From Hippasteria phrygiana (lineage: Eukaryota > Echinodermata > Asteroidea > Valvatida > Goniasteridae): a stretch of DNA of 64,000 nucleotides. The DNA is taken from assembly GCA_037893225.1 (NCBI GenBank), contig JAZGUH010000727.1:157394-221393 (forward strand). Direction: 5' to 3'. The notes under the pieces are model-generated. The model did no database searches. It was given only the letters and a program-made list of their open reading frames with translations, and had not been told where the DNA came from. A program made the position numbers and the translations under genes. Shown here piece after piece: positions 1-11,577 of this stretch. The stretch's first letter is position 1. Each line of letters begins with the position of its first letter.

Positions 1-2
1 CT

Positions 3-206
3 GTAGGTGCATCCAGACATGATGGAATACATGGCAAAGGTTTTACTTTGAGGTGGGGAGTTAATGGTGCCATCTCCGTGGTCGATGTTGATGGTAGACG
101 CCAGATTCCAGCCCTTGCCGTTGCCAATGTCTCGGCCGTTATTGACGATACCTGGGATCCAACAACACTCTGTATATCTATAATGATAACACCAGAAAAC
201 AGTTGA
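3..206 (+). CDS. possible partial exon, unrecognised
   Basis: The frame beginning at base 3 stays open for 67 codons from the window edge to a TGA at 204-206. It reads like protein, with stretches such as GFTLRWGVNGAISVVDVDG and VANVSAVIDDTWDPTTL. I do not recognise a domain. A possible splice donor (GTATAT) lies near 170, before the tetranucleotide repeat. It could be the 3' part of an exon of a gene extending left of the window, or chance. An opening this long has only a few percent chance in random sequence, so support is weak. Confidence 0.25.
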   Translation, partial: VGASRHDGIHGKGFTLRWGVNGAISVVDVDGRRQIPALAVANVSAVIDDTWDPTTLCISIMITPENS

Positions 207-238
207 AAACTATTGAAAATCGTAAAGAGGACCGTGGT

Positions 239-473
<235 letters not shown>

Positions 474-478
474 CTATG

Positions 479-865
479 GTAATCTTCCTGATCGTCTTCA
501 CAGTGAACACATACCGGTATATGGCAAATAAATCAAAAAGACGAAAGAAAAATAAACAGACTGAGCTACAGATAGGCCCTAAACGCTCAAACAAAATACA
601 ACCCAAACAACACAGCAGACAGTGAAACAACCCACGAGTCATACTGACAAACATGGGCGTCAACAGGTGGGGGACGGAGGGACAAAAGGGGGGATATCAT
701 ATCGTTTGTCCCCCCCCCCCCCCCCCCCACTTTTCAGAACAATAATTTTAAAAAATGGCAGGCATATGTTAGATTTTTTGTATCAATTGCTGACTCAAAT
801 AGAATCAAACTCGATATTAGTGAAAACTATGGCATGTCAAACGTTGCAATATTAGACAATCTACG
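479..865. other. non-coding spacer with a poly-C run
   Basis: AT-rich sequence with no recognisable gene. It holds a run of about 20 C near 708-729 followed by low-complexity sequence. Confidence 0.5.
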
Positions 866-1170
866 TATATATGTGCGATGTTTGTCATTATGTGCGATGT
901 TCATATATATATGTTAGATGTTTGTCATTATATGTGCGATGTTCCAATTTATATGTGCGATGTTCCAATTTATATGTCCGATGTTCCAATTTATATGTGC
1001 GATGTTCAAATATATATGCGATGTTTTGTCATATATGTGCGATGTTTGTCATTATATATGCGATGTTCAAATGTATGTGTGCGATGTTTGTTATTATATG
1101 TACGATGTTCAAATATATATGCGATGTTTGTCATAATATGTGCAATGTTCAAATTTATATGTGCGATAGA
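866..1170. repeat. minisatellite, unit about 18-26 bp (ATGTGCGATGTT core)
   Basis: Degenerate tandem array in which the core (A)TGTGCGATGTT recurs about 13 times, separated by TGTCATTAT, CCAATTTAT or CAAATATAT. The apparent Cys/Asp/Tyr-rich reading frames here come from the repeat. Confidence 0.92.
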
Positions 1171-1196
1171 TAACTCCCCAGGACACAGAACACTAA

Positions 1197-1850
1197 TTGG
1201 GGCTCATGGCCCCCACTTTTCATAAGCTGTTGACGCCCATGCTGACAAAATACACAAAACAGCAAGTGATAATTTGGTTTATATCATGTACATCTGTAGA
1301 AACAAATCAATGTTGGCCTGCAAAGTTGGAGAAACTTACGATATTGGGGCGATTGCGTTGTCAGGCGGCAAAGTGTAAGTCATGCTCCATTCACCAGACG
1401 CAGTATTTCTGCTCCTGTCCAAGTGCGTGCAGTAATAGTTGGCCCAAGTGGGACTGCTATCCCCAACGAGAAACTGTCCACCAGTACGAAGTTTCTACCC
1501 AAGATACATTGGAAGTAATGAACGAAACCTTTCAGCATCAGTGGTGTACCCAGGTCATTTACAGTGGGGGGGGGGGGGGGGGGGGGGGGGAGGGGGTGGT
1601 TATGTGCCCTATCAGGACCGGGCTTTTTTGTTCTCTCATTTCCAGGGAGGGGAATAGAACGACTTCACAACTGCAACTTCCCTCCCGGCTTTTCAAAAAA
1701 AATAAGAACAAAAACAATCTTCCGGCTTTGGCTGAAAACGACAAAGAAGAAAAATGCCTTTGTTTTTTTAATAAACTCAAAATTCGGACTTCAAAACTAA
1801 CCTTGTGTTGGTAAATTCGTTCTTGGGTACACTGGTGATGAGTTGTGGTG
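1197..1850. other. dispersed-repeat-like sequence with poly-G run
   Basis: Overlapping open frames occur on both strands around 1320-1560 but none has recognisable domains. A run of about 27 G starts at 1564. I see no supportable gene; the block resembles an old interspersed repeat. Confidence 0.35.
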
Positions 1851-2681
1851 TCCTTGCGCGAATCAAAGTTGAACTCAAAGTCAATAGTGATCTGGAAGAG
1901 TCAAAGATATACAGATGAAACACTTTTTGTACAAATTAATTAAGAGACAAAGTAGCAGGAGAGAAAGAAACTTTTATGAACAATTACAAGAATATATTAT
2001 ATACACAGCTTCCCCCATATCGACACCTGACAGAGGTCAAATGTTCAAATCACTTGTGTATTTCATAAAGATTTATATTGACCGTATCAGATAGCCACGT
2101 CGCCATAGCAACAACAACATGCCGCTATATTGGGGGACAGGCATAATATGATAATATCAGCACGTATTATTGTACGCGTGTGTCCCACAGCATGGCTGCC
2201 ATGACGTCATATTCGATACAGTCTGTAGGTCAAATCGGAATTACCCATTCGACTGCACTGCGTACGCACTGCCCATCACTTTGGATAAACCCGTGGACAA
2301 ATACGGCTTCATTTTGCGCAAAAAGCAACGGGGAAAGTGGTAATCAAATTAAGAATTTTCATTTTCACGCAATTTACCAAAAAATATAAAATTAATAGAA
2401 ATACAGATCAGTTAAAGCACAGCCAGCGGAACTGCGATCTGTTAAAGATGGCTTTTTCTCCAGAGTTTGAGACAGACTTTAAAAAAAATAGTAATAATAA
2501 TAATAATAATAATAAATACTGACACCCTCATATCACTTTGTACGTAAAACAAAGTTTCGTTTGTCCAAAACTGACTTAGTTGTGCGCAGGCGCAATGTCG
2601 ATTATGTTTATTGTCACGAAATAAATGTACGAAATGTATGTGCAAGGAATGGGGCTAGGTCTATGGGATACGGTCTATTTT
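1851..2681. other. intergenic AT-rich sequence with (AAT)n
   Basis: No gene recognised. A short (AAT)n microsatellite lies at 2488-2518. Confidence 0.5.
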
Positions 2682-3139
2682 ACAACACCTGAATAAATCC
2701 CAGCCATCTGATTAGTGGATCGTCGATCACGTGCATTGAATTACCGGTATTTGTTCCATCGCACGCCGCGAGAAGTTGCATCACACGGTAGGCGTGTGAT
2801 GTAACTTCGCGAATTTCACGGTCATTAGGTGGCGCTACAACACGGCTGTCATTCATACAAAATGGCGGACGATGTTCCCGAACCGCAGCCAACGGACGAG
2901 GAAATATTGGAAATCTTATGCGATGCTGACGCTGCTAACACAAAGAGACAAATCAAATATGCAGTCAAACGATTAGAGGAATTTGCAAGACACGCAGGAA
3001 TAATAATTGAAGCTCCAACTGATTCGGAACTTGACAACTTTTTGTCGCAGTATGCGGGACTGAGAAGGGAAAACGGCACGTTGTACACAAAGAAATCCAT
3101 GCATGCATGCAATCCGACGAGGATTTATTCAGGTGTTGT
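2682..3139 (+). mobile_element. TIR element 1 with Crypton/KIAA1958-like fragment
   Basis: The ends are perfect 19-nt inverted repeats: ACAACACCTGAATAAATCC at 2682-2700 and its complement at 3121-3139. The interior carries a short reading frame at 2862. The left end matches the left end of the element at 52350 in 14 of 19 positions, and the encoded fragments are related. Here the reading frame runs straight into the right TIR after LYTKKSM, which indicates an internal deletion. A long hairpin starts within about 5 bp of the right TIR. Confidence 0.75.
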
Positions 3140-3152
3140 ATACAACAAATAA
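2862..3152 (+). pseudogene. tyrosine-recombinase-like (Crypton/KIAA1958-type) N-terminal fragment
   Basis: This 96-codon reading frame starts at ATGGCGGACG (MADDVPE) and contains ANTKRQIKYAVKRLEEF, SELDNFLSQYAGLRRENG and LYTKKSM. That is the N-terminal, SAM-like part seen in Crypton-type tyrosine recombinases and their domesticated relatives (KIAA1958, QRICH1, ZMYM, DUF3504). The catalytic part with its R-H-R-Y residues is absent, because the frame runs into the element's right terminal repeat after residue 80. No recombinase activity is expected. The related copy at 52585-53018 extends about 40 residues further. The family assignment is from memory of motif patterns and was not searched. Confidence 0.55.
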
Positions 3153-3309
3153 TGAATGTTTCACATTCGTGCAATGGTAAGAATAATTTCATTTGGTAAC
3201 AGATGGAATGCCCCATTCCACTCGGCTTCGCCTCGTGGAATGGAACATTCAATCTGTCACCTCATGAAATTATTCTTACCATCGCACTCATAAACATTCA
3301 TTATTTGTA
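3144..3309. repeat. long imperfect hairpin (about 77-nt arms)
   Basis: The left arm (3144-3220) and right arm (3229-3309) are inverted copies, mostly matching. The outer part is ACAAATAATGAATGTTT and the shared inner part is ATGGTAAGAATAATTTCAT. The same hairpin family follows the second recombinase-like element at 53107. Confidence 0.85.
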
Positions 3310-3566
3310 TACTGTCATACTCCAAGCATGATATCACACACCAGCCAGCTAGTGGATTCAGCTGTATCATTGGTACCCACGCAATTTTCACCTACGACGG
3401 TAGTAAACTGTTATGGGAGCAGCGAACTAGCAGACGGTCAGCTGTTTTGATCGGGTGATTTGTTTGAGTAAATTTTCACCGAGCTTCGCCTCGGGTGCTA
3501 TGTGTCCCTCGGGTGTTAAAAACGTCATATCCCCATCACAGCAGTCAACAATTGTTAAATTGCACC

Positions 3567-3681
3567 TTACGCGGCCAGCACAGGCCTATGGGATATGCGG
3601 CCAGCACAGGCCTTTGGGATAGGGTTTAATTGTACATTACACCTGTATATGCGGCCAGCACAGGCCCATAGGGATACGCTG
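3567..3681. repeat. three copies of a GCGGCCAGCACAGGCC unit
   Basis: GCGGCCAGCACAGGCC followed by (C)TATGGGATA occurs three times, the third after a 30-bp spacer. Confidence 0.85.
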
Positions 3682-3798
3682 TTTTATGGGTTTAGATGAC
3701 ACGCCGAGCTAAAACGGGAGTGATTTGATTCTTTGCATGGTGGAGTATTGGTATACGCTTTGCGGCAACACCCATGTAATAATTATGAGATACGATCA

Positions 3799-3896
3799 CG
3801 GTTCCTATATGTGGAACCAAGGTCTACTCAACGTTTCGACTGGTGCATTAACCGTTGTCGGTCAATTGAATAGACCTTGGTTCCATATGGGAACCA
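3799..3896. repeat. inverted repeat, about 27-nt arms
   Basis: GGTTCCTATATGTGGAACC with the following AAGGTCTA near 3799-3826 is inverted at about 3869-3896. It probably marks a small foldback element. Confidence 0.6.
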
Positions 3897-4139
3897 TTTT
3901 ATATCATGAGAGAATATTAATGGTGGTACCGCAAAACCGGTACCGATAATGACGGGGAAAATAATATAGAAAGAAACAACCAACAGACTACAGCCCACCT
4001 CACGTGGATTTTCCGGATTCCGGGCCTCCCAGAAGATTGTCCCGCCCTCATAGTAGCCCAACCGAGCAATAGCGGGCAACGCCCCGCACATTAGAAGGAG
4101 GAGAAATATGAATACATCACGGTCGAACGTCATGGCTAT

Positions 4140-5690
4140 CTGGATTCTGGGACGAAAAAAAGAGTGTGTACGGAGACGGGAAAACGTAAAAAGCGTGCAC
4201 GTAAATTTAGCCTCTTATTCCGAAACAAACTTTATTTCCCTCCTTAAAGTCCCAATGAATTTAAGCATAAAAATATGTCGATAAACCCTGTATAAACTGA
4301 AGAATATGGAAACACTTTTAGGACTTGAAATAAAATGCAGATTGCCTTCTTTTCATGCTACACTTTAGAACAAATTCATATGGTCCGAAAGAGAAATCTA
4401 ATATCTGGTACTTAATGCATCTGAAGTCCTTCAAAATGCATCGAATGTCCAATTTTAGTAAGCCCGAACGACCCCCTATAAACCTCGCAAAAAGTCTTCA
4501 TGCACAAAACCATCGGCCCTGATGGTTTTGTGCACAAATGGAAGAACCAATCAGAGCAAGGGTAACATGGTGATTCGAGCCGGTTAACCAATGAAAACAC
4601 GGGTGCTTGTAATTAGTATGCACATGGTGATACTATCGCCGCTGTTTGCACACGGCATTAATGAGAGGTTTTATGGAGATGATTCAGTAAAAATAGAGTA
4701 CCTTAAAAGAGATATTACGGTATTATACTGTAAAAATATATTACAGTATTGTACTGTAACTACGCCACACAGTATACCAACCAGAAGTAATGTGTAATTG
4801 CAGTTTTTTAGCCCAAACGCAAATTTTCTTGACCATAATATGTAATTATTCAAACAGTTCCTCAATAACATTTTGATTTTTTCCCAAAGTAGATAAACAG
4901 TCTCATTGCATTTCTTTCGTGTTCAAATGTAGAAATTCTTCATTGGAAACCATGACTTCATCATGGCGTGATTAACTGAATTTAAAGCCAAAAAGACCAC
5001 GCTATTAATTAAGTAGTGTGTGGTAGGCTATCGTAGCCTTTGGTAATGTATAGCAAGTACGTTTATATTAGAATCTACTGTTCAAAGTGTAGTCTCTGTG
5101 AATACAGAGAATCTACTGTAAATATACAGATAATTTATAACTCTGTAAGTTCTTTGAAATTACTGTAAATTTAGGCGTATATTCTGGAACATTAATTTAC
5201 AGTATTAACGGCACTACTATAATGTACAGTTGCTATGCTCTAATTCCTATGAAAAAATACCATTTAGAACAATACAGCATGATGTTTATTACTATACAAT
5301 TTACCGTAACTTAGTGGCAACCCAGCTGCCATACGGTAACTTACTGTAACTTTTTACAGGGATAGTTTACAGTATACAAATTAACAATTAACAATTCAGA
5401 GAATTAAAACCCCTTGACGGGGATAGCAAGAACATTAAAAAAATACTGCACAAAACTGCACATTGATTTCGTTGTCGCTTCTCGTTCTTGGGTCCTCAGC
5501 TGTAATACAATTGTTCATACTCCTACCTGATGGGGATTAGGGAGGATATCTTCATTAACAGGTGGTATTCTTAGCAGTACCGCCGTTTCTTGAGGTACAG
5601 GCATATCCTGCCATGTGTATGTGGTAATGACCTCATTCTTACCGATGAAGAGTTACCGGTAGTGAGTGATCCACTCAATTTTAACCTGAA
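4140..5690. other. non-coding, rich in TTACTGTAA-type motifs
   Basis: No gene recognised. TACTGTAA and TTACAGTA motifs in both orientations are dense at 4715-4760 and 5100-5390, as at the ends of some DNA-transposon remnants, but I could not fix boundaries. Confidence 0.35.
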
Positions 5691-5849
5691 GTTTATTCTA
5701 CTATTCAGAAAGTTGGTATTTCCATTCAAAACCCTGATGCGGCACCTCAGAGAAAACAGCGGTACCGCTAAAATACTGCCTGTTTAATAATAAAGGAGAT
5801 CCTCCCTTATAATAACGCGTAAGTTGGCGAGTGTTTCTGGACTGGCAAA

Positions 5850-6243
5850 CAGGATTGAGAAATCTTCGGATTGTTCTAAAAATGTGATCTGGAATATCAG
5901 ACGTTATCTCTGCCAATTTCAGTCCCAGATGTTCAGTACGATGTAACTGATCAACGGCCAGAGCTTTCAATGGCACGACGACAATAATCAGCGCTTTCTC
6001 CTGTTTGCATTCGGTTACTTCGTTCATGGAGGTAGGAAACACCTCCATGCTTCGTTCAAGAAATCTAAGACCAATGGAGCAGCTTGAAAAATTACACTCT
6101 TGCCAAATCCCGTTGGTAAATTAACAAAACAAATCATGGCCACGTACAAATTGATGAATGGCACTGATCTGATGACTTTTTAACTTTCCAAAAGTCCAGT
6201 TTTTTGCTGTAAAATCGATCGCTTGGTCCACGCGGTCAGACAT
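5850..6243 (-). pseudogene. RecQ-like DEAD-box helicase fragment, frameshifted
   Basis: The minus strand starts at ATG 6243 (MSDRVDQAIDFTAKNW) and continues with LKSHQISAIHQFVRGHDLF, the Q motif of RecQ-like helicases. An extra T in a TTTTGTT tract near 6118 breaks the frame. The next frame gives Walker A LPTGFGKS followed by VIFQAAPLVLDFLNEAW (about 6117-6050). After a second frame change comes VVVPLKALAVDQLHR, motif Ia. No DEAD/DEAH box or C-terminal helicase domain is visible. It is therefore a truncated copy with at least two frameshifts, probably a relic of a multicopy, transposon-associated RecQ-like gene. The domain identity is fairly secure; its origin is inferred. Confidence 0.65.
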
Positions 6244-6555
6244 TTTTTTCCAACAAACAACAAATGGCTTGGTACTGCGCTGCACGTTCAAACGTACGTA
6301 CACACACGTAAACCCGACGTGAGTACAGAAACTAGACTAGTGAGTGTTGGCTATTTACATGCGACAATGCAGCTACGTCACACGCGCATGCAAATGCCAC
6401 ACAGTTCTGCTCGCGATTTCGCGAGCAGAACTTGCGAAATTCCCAAGGCGGTCCTTGGCCTTGGCGTGTGTGTGTGTAGCGAGAGGGCGCTGTCGGCCGA
6501 CCGTGCGCGCTACCCGTCGCACCGCTAAGAACGTCTTGGAACCAAGACTGGTGTT

Positions 6556-6830
6556 TCACTAATAATAAAAATGTGCATTCCTGAAGCCTTCTCAGCTCCC
6601 CGGCTGCAAGAGCGTACATGGGCCAATCAAACCAGTGCACTATCACAGGTACCGATTTACCCGTGTATAGTCCTGGGTGGAGGAGAGCAACTTGTGTAAA
6701 AAGAAATATGTCTTGCTTAAGGACACAAGCACCCTGCTGAACTGGAACCCATAATCAGTAGTATCACCAAAGGTTTTAGCTCAGATTACTGGACCACAAG
6801 GCCAGGACAGTCAAAATCAACGATGATCTG
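6556..6830 (-). mobile_element. SINE copy (CACCCAGG-body family), minus strand
   Basis: Read on the minus strand, the body resembles the element at 14340: a TGTGTCC..AAGCAAGACA block and a CCTCCACCCAGGACTATAC block, ending toward ATTATT at 6556. The same block occurs at 42300-42600. Confidence 0.5.
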
Positions 6831-6930
6831 TGCCCGAAGATATAGGATTCCCGTAAATGACAAAAAATTGCTTTTTTAATACGGTCCTTCCACTTCCAGT
6901 TATATTCTAAATGTTACCTTTTATTTTTTT

Positions 6931-7120
6931 CGTCAAACAATCCACAAGGGAAACTGACTAGGTAAATTTGAATACATTTTCAAAGTGAACAAAGAAAACT
7001 GACAGAAGCGGGATTTGAACCTGCGACATCCGGAACACCGTACCGGCTCTCTGCCAACTGAGCTATCTTGCCCTATGTTGGCGGTCTCCCAAATTGTCAG
7101 TATCTTTGTTTGGGTGGGCG
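6931..7120 (-). mobile_element. tRNA-derived SINE, copy 1
   Basis: The minus strand reads head CGCCCACCC...AATTTGGGAGACCGCC, then a tRNA-like part with A box TAGCTCAGTTGG and B box GGTTCAAATCC (7008-7074), then a shared tail ending CCTTGTGGATTGTTTGACG. Further copies are at 7241, 63550 and 63712. Because head and tail repeat along with the tRNA part, it is a SINE and not a tRNA gene. Confidence 0.85.
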
Positions 7121-7240
7121 CTAGTCAGTAGTCATAAACCCAGAATGCCGTATAGGGATCACACCCAATTTTACGATACAACATGGGAAGCGACATTGTG
7201 GGGATCACTCAATGAGGATACGACTTTTTAACTTATAATT

Positions 7241-7356
7241 CGTCAAACAATCCACAAGGGAAACTGAATAGGTAAATTTGAATACATTTTCAAAGTGAAC
7301 AGAGAAAACTGGCAGGAGCGGATTCGAGCCTGCGACCCCGCCCCGGAACACCGTAC
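7241..7356 (-). mobile_element. tRNA-derived SINE, copy 2, head-truncated
   Basis: The tail and B-box part match copy 1, starting with the same CGTCAAACAATCCACAAGGG. The copy stops after GAACACCGTACC, so the A-box half and head are missing. Confidence 0.8.
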
Positions 7357-7439
7357 CGCTTTTAGTTTTTTTGTATATACTTGCCATGTGGAAATAAAGT
7401 GAACTGAATTGAAGTGAAAATCGAAGATGACAAAGTTAC

Positions 7440-7584
7440 CTGTAATAGCCAGCAGGGCACCCTCTTGCACACTGGTAGCTCGACGTTTTTTTGTAGACTC
7501 TTCGGACTCTGCAGATCGAGTACGCCAAGTGGGGAACACCTTTTTATACCTTCCACGGAACATCCTGCGGAGCCCTCGTATCAT
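7440..7584 (-). CDS. possible first coding exon, unrecognised
   Basis: The minus strand from ATG 7584 reads a basic peptide (MIRGLRRMFRGRYKKVF, then ESTKKRRATSVQEGALLAIT) and meets a good donor, CAG|GTAACT, at 7440/7439. No domain is recognised. The RecQ-like fragment lies downstream on the same strand, but a link between them is not demonstrated. It could be chance. Confidence 0.25.
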
Positions 7585-7599
7585 GCCTCGACGATTAAA

Positions 7600-8540
7600 G
7601 TGAATTAAGTCATCAATCTTGATGCGGAAAAATTAATTAAGCAGTTGTTTTCTGCGGACTGGTACAGCTATTCGCGTTTTTAAGAATTCGAGCCTTCAAG
7701 TAATTATTCATCTGTCATAACTTTCACTTAACATCTGGCTGTTCATGACGCGTAGCCCTGGCGATCCAATATAATTGTACCCGTCCATGCATGCCGTTGA
7801 GATAACAATACTTGAGATAACAAAGTTGTGCCTTTATCGATTTCAAATCTGTCCAGGTATTTTAATAATAGTATTTTAATTGATTGTCTATGTTTATACC
7901 AAACACAACACCTGGATATCAGGACACAAATTAGTTACTGTGTTGTAATTTAGTGGTCAGACTGAAATTGCACGCAGAAAGTCAATTTACGCCACTAGAC
8001 CATAAATAAATTGACCAAATTCACATAACCTTAGCTTGTACTTGTATATGTGTTTGAGTTAATTCCAGTGATTGCAAGAGTGTGTAACACGACTCGGAAC
8101 ACGCATAGGACAAACCCTACAAACAAACACAGGCGAACGAACGAACGAACGAACGAACGAAAGAGAAACAAATAAGTAAACCATTCCATGGATGAACAAT
8201 CAAATGCAAAAAAAACAATTACCTACCTCTTCATCTCAACGCTTTCTTACCTCTTTCTCCTCTTTCACTTTGCTCTCTCCCTTTGTTGTTTCTTGGTGAC
8301 CTAAACCTATACCCAGCAATATATGGGACCAAGGGGTACCCCTCCTCTTGTCCCTATACCATATACACACTCATGGGTATCGCGATGGGGGAACTTTCCC
8401 CCTCCCCCCTGGAAATGTTTTTAAAAGGAGAAAACATATTTAACAATGAATGAAAAAGAAGACGAGGTGCAAAGTCAATGTCGTACTCAATTGAATGTAT
8501 CATGTGAAACCTGCTGAAAGGGGCCTAAAATGCGGCTATA
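7600..8540. other. non-coding spacer
   Basis: No gene seen. A short (GAAC)n tract lies near 8135-8160. Confidence 0.5.
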
Positions 8541-10122
8541 CAGGGTGGATAAAACAACACGAAACCGAGATATTATTGCTAATTGTAACAGAAGTAGGGC
8601 ACATGTGAATCAAAGGGAGATATCCTCCGTTAGGGTTGAATCTCCTCTTTAAAATGACACCCTGATCTTGTCATTACATTCACGGTTGACTGAGCAGTGA
8701 CAAATTTTATGAAAGGGTCTATTTAGAGAATTGCGCCACTTTCTTTAGTGGTATTCATTGGCCTTAACCATTAGCCTTCTTAAAATTAACAAGTGGGTGA
8801 GGAGAAGCTTGCAGTTTCTTAAAACACATTCAGGCGTACATGAGAATGCAGCTTACAAAAGAACAGCGAGTTTTTGTTGTGTCGAAGTGGTTGGAGATGG
8901 GGAGCCTTCAGCAAGTGGCAGATGCTTTTGCTGAAAACTTTCCAGAACGTCCTCCTTCAGCTAAGGCAACGATTTGGCGCAATGTTCGCAAGTACCAGCG
9001 TGAGGGAACCAGCTTAAACTTAAACAAGGGAAGAACTGGGCGCTCACCCGAAAACATCAATGCGGTCCAGCAGGCCCTGCTACAGGGAGAACGCATCAGC
9101 CAGAGACGAAATGGTCTAGGACTGCCCCCAGCCACATTCAACAGAATTGTGAAGCTGGATGTCCGGTGGTACCCTTACAGAATTGTGAGACGACATCAAC
9201 TGCTTCCTGGTGATCTTCCGAGGCGTCTTAGGTTTTGCCAATGGATACTTGACCGTCCAAACAGATTTTTGGAAAATCTCATGATCGGAGATGAGGCTGC
9301 CTTCTGCATGAACGGAGCCGTGAACACGCAGAACGTCCGCCAGTACGCACCATTGCATCATCCACCGGCGGATGATCAATGACTTGATTGTATACCCCAG
9401 TTAGAGCAACATTTCGAAAGACAGCAAGGAGGCATTTTGCGTCGGTTGTGGTGGGCCTAAGACGGGGCACCTGCTCATCGCCGCATCATCGTACGAGAGC
9501 GATTGGCGGAACTGTTTTCAGAAAAAAATATTGCTCTGAACCACAACGTGGAATGGCCCACGAGATCCCCGGATCTAACCCCATGCGATTTCTTTCTCTG
9601 GAGTTATTTGAAAGACAAGGTCTTTGTTACGCCACCACATGATATTCAAGACTTGAGGGAGCGGATTGTCCGAGAAGTCGACATCCTACGCGGCCAACCT
9701 GATGTGATTTGCTCGGCAGTGATGGGCATGCGACGCCGTGCTCAGATTTGTGTCGGGGAAAACGGAGAATGTTGAGGGGCATGTTTAATTATGTAAATAA
9801 CACTGCGCGAATAAATGTTATTAAGTTTACATGGTGAAATCTCTTTTTCCCCACCTGGCTTGATTGACAACCATAGCCTTTCACTTTTTGACAAATGACA
9901 CCACAAAAACCACAATTGAAAAGTGGCGCAATTCCCTAAATAGACCCTTTCATAAAATTGGCCACTGCTCAGTCAACCGTGAATGTAATGGCATGATCAG
10001 GGTGTCATTTTAAAGAGGAGATTCAACCCTAACAGATGATATCTCCCTTTGATTCACATGTGCCCTACTTCTGTTACAATTAGCAATAATATCTCGGTTT
10101 CGTGCTTTTTTGATCCACCCTG
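8541..10122 (+). mobile_element. Tc1/mariner-superfamily transposon, TA target, about 200-bp TIRs
   Basis: The element begins CAGGGTGGAT and ends ATCCACCCTG, flanked by TA at 8539-8540 and 10123-10124. Both ends share about 200 bp of near-identical inverted sequence (8541-8743 against 9918-10122), including CACATGTGAATCAAAGGGAG. The interior holds one transposase gene with damage. A related intact copy elsewhere would be needed for it to move. Confidence 0.93.
8840..9775 (+). pseudogene. Tc1/mariner (IS630-type) transposase, DD41D, inactivated
   Basis: The protein would cut and rejoin the element ends. The first part (8840-9382) has an N-terminal helix-turn-helix (LTKEQRVFVVSKWLEMGSLQ) and the first catalytic Asp in MIGDEAAFCMNG. 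The frame then breaks at about 9365-9395, where a stretch of the domain between the first two Asp also seems missing. The last part (9395-9775, another frame) has the second Asp in DGAPAH (9461) and the third in DLTPCDFFLW (9587), 41 residues apart, which marks the DD41D group. A TAA at 9458-9460 lies just before DGAPAH. All three catalytic Asp remain, but the gene is dead through the frame break and the nonsense codon. Confidence 0.88.
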
Positions 10123-10129
10123 TATAGGC

Positions 10130-11430
10130 CTAGGTATCGCGGTCTTGAACAAAGCGTCGAGTGATGTCCAGCACTCCGCCTCCCCTTTCGATTTTTTCCA
10201 TGGCCTGTGATTTCTCCCTTTGCTGCTTTCTGGCGAGTGTTTTGCCCCCTGTAGAAAAAATCCTGGCGATACCCATGTACACACTCCAGACTATTCTGTA
10301 CCTAACACATCCCCGGCCCCACGGATATCTGGAAGAAATTCCTGAGATTCCGGGAACACAATGACCAACACAAAAAAGGGGATTTTCTCTGTCCGATAAC
10401 TCGCTTCAAATGACCTATAATTCCTCAGCCCCTTAATTTGTCCCTTCCCATTTAACCTCCCCATTATCCCTCGTTTACGATCCTCCTTTCAACTGTACTA
10501 CTATATCTCCAGACATCACTTTCTGTTTTGTGTGATTTAGAATCAGTTTCTATTTTGCGTCATTTATCGAAACGTCGGCTCCCACCAACATTAATCAATT
10601 AGGCCTATGTATGTGACCCTTCAGAGCGTAATGAGGAATGTTCTCCAAGACAAGTTTTCCTTTTTAGTAATCATCTTTTAAAGTCATGCATACGTAAAAG
10701 AAAATCATGGCGAAATCAATTTTTCTGGGACAGCTTTAGTACCATTAAATCTGAAGGTGCAATTTTCGTTTTGAAAAGAAGGACAGAAAATGTTGGGAGA
10801 AAAATTTACGTGTTTTGATGGTTAGACTGGCGGCGCCTGTAGCACGTGATTTTTTCCAAAGCTGGTTTTTGTTCTCTAAATGTGTTCTGCATTGCAGTAC
10901 GGTGTCATTCATTGCAGGTCATTTTCGGATTATCATTTGGTATCATCGGAAAAGGCCATTACATCTGTATTCTGGGAAAGTCGAACTTGGGAGACATTCC
11001 TCAGTATGCCACAGAGGGTCACATTCAGGTCATTATAGTTAGCAAGTAGTATTCTATTATTCCATTTAAGCAAACACACAAATCCGATTTGGCCCTTCAA
11101 AGAGAAAAGTTCAAATCATTCTTTCTCAAACAGGTGTTTTGGGATTGCCTTAAAATGTCCACACCATTTCGAGAAAAAAAAATGGTTTTCAAAACTCAAA
11201 ATACTGGGAAGAAAATCCCTTTCTGCCTTGCCAGCACGTTTCTTTCCCCGCCTGGTTTACCTGAGGACAATACGACAACAGCCCGGGAGTAAAGCACATC
11301 AAAACCAAATCAAAACTTAACAGGTGTTGTTTTCAAAAGTTATTTGTCGTCTCAATAACGATGCAATAATCTTATTAATTCATGCGTAGCATAATTGATG
11401 TAACATGGTTTCTCATATCCTTACAGACGC
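10130..11430. other. non-coding; dispersed repeat at about 10690-11050
   Basis: No gene is recognised. The block around 10980-11020 (GACATTCCTCAGTATG with the following CACAGAGGGTC) recurs at about 59515-59550 with related flanks, so it is an interspersed repeat. The open frames here are short. Confidence 0.45.
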
Positions 11431-11577
11431 CGCGGCGCGCGGTGCAGACGCGCGGTGCCATAGGCGGTGCTATACGAATATCAGACTCCCATAAAAATCG
11501 GACTCCTTTTCCCTATTTGTTAAACCCTCTCACGTGACTGGCCACTCTCATAATTATCTTCACTCAGGCATGCGCAA

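Noticed and set aside
871..1225. Cys/Tyr-rich small proteins
   Set aside because: Arise from the tandem repeat; all frames are open because of its unit, and no start context or domain is present.
2696..3310. CRISPR array or clustered repeats from the hairpins
   Set aside because: These are inverted, not direct, repeats, and the context is animal DNA.
7008..7074. Functional tRNA gene
   Set aside because: The segment repeats with the same non-tRNA head and tail at 63550 and 63712, so it is a SINE.
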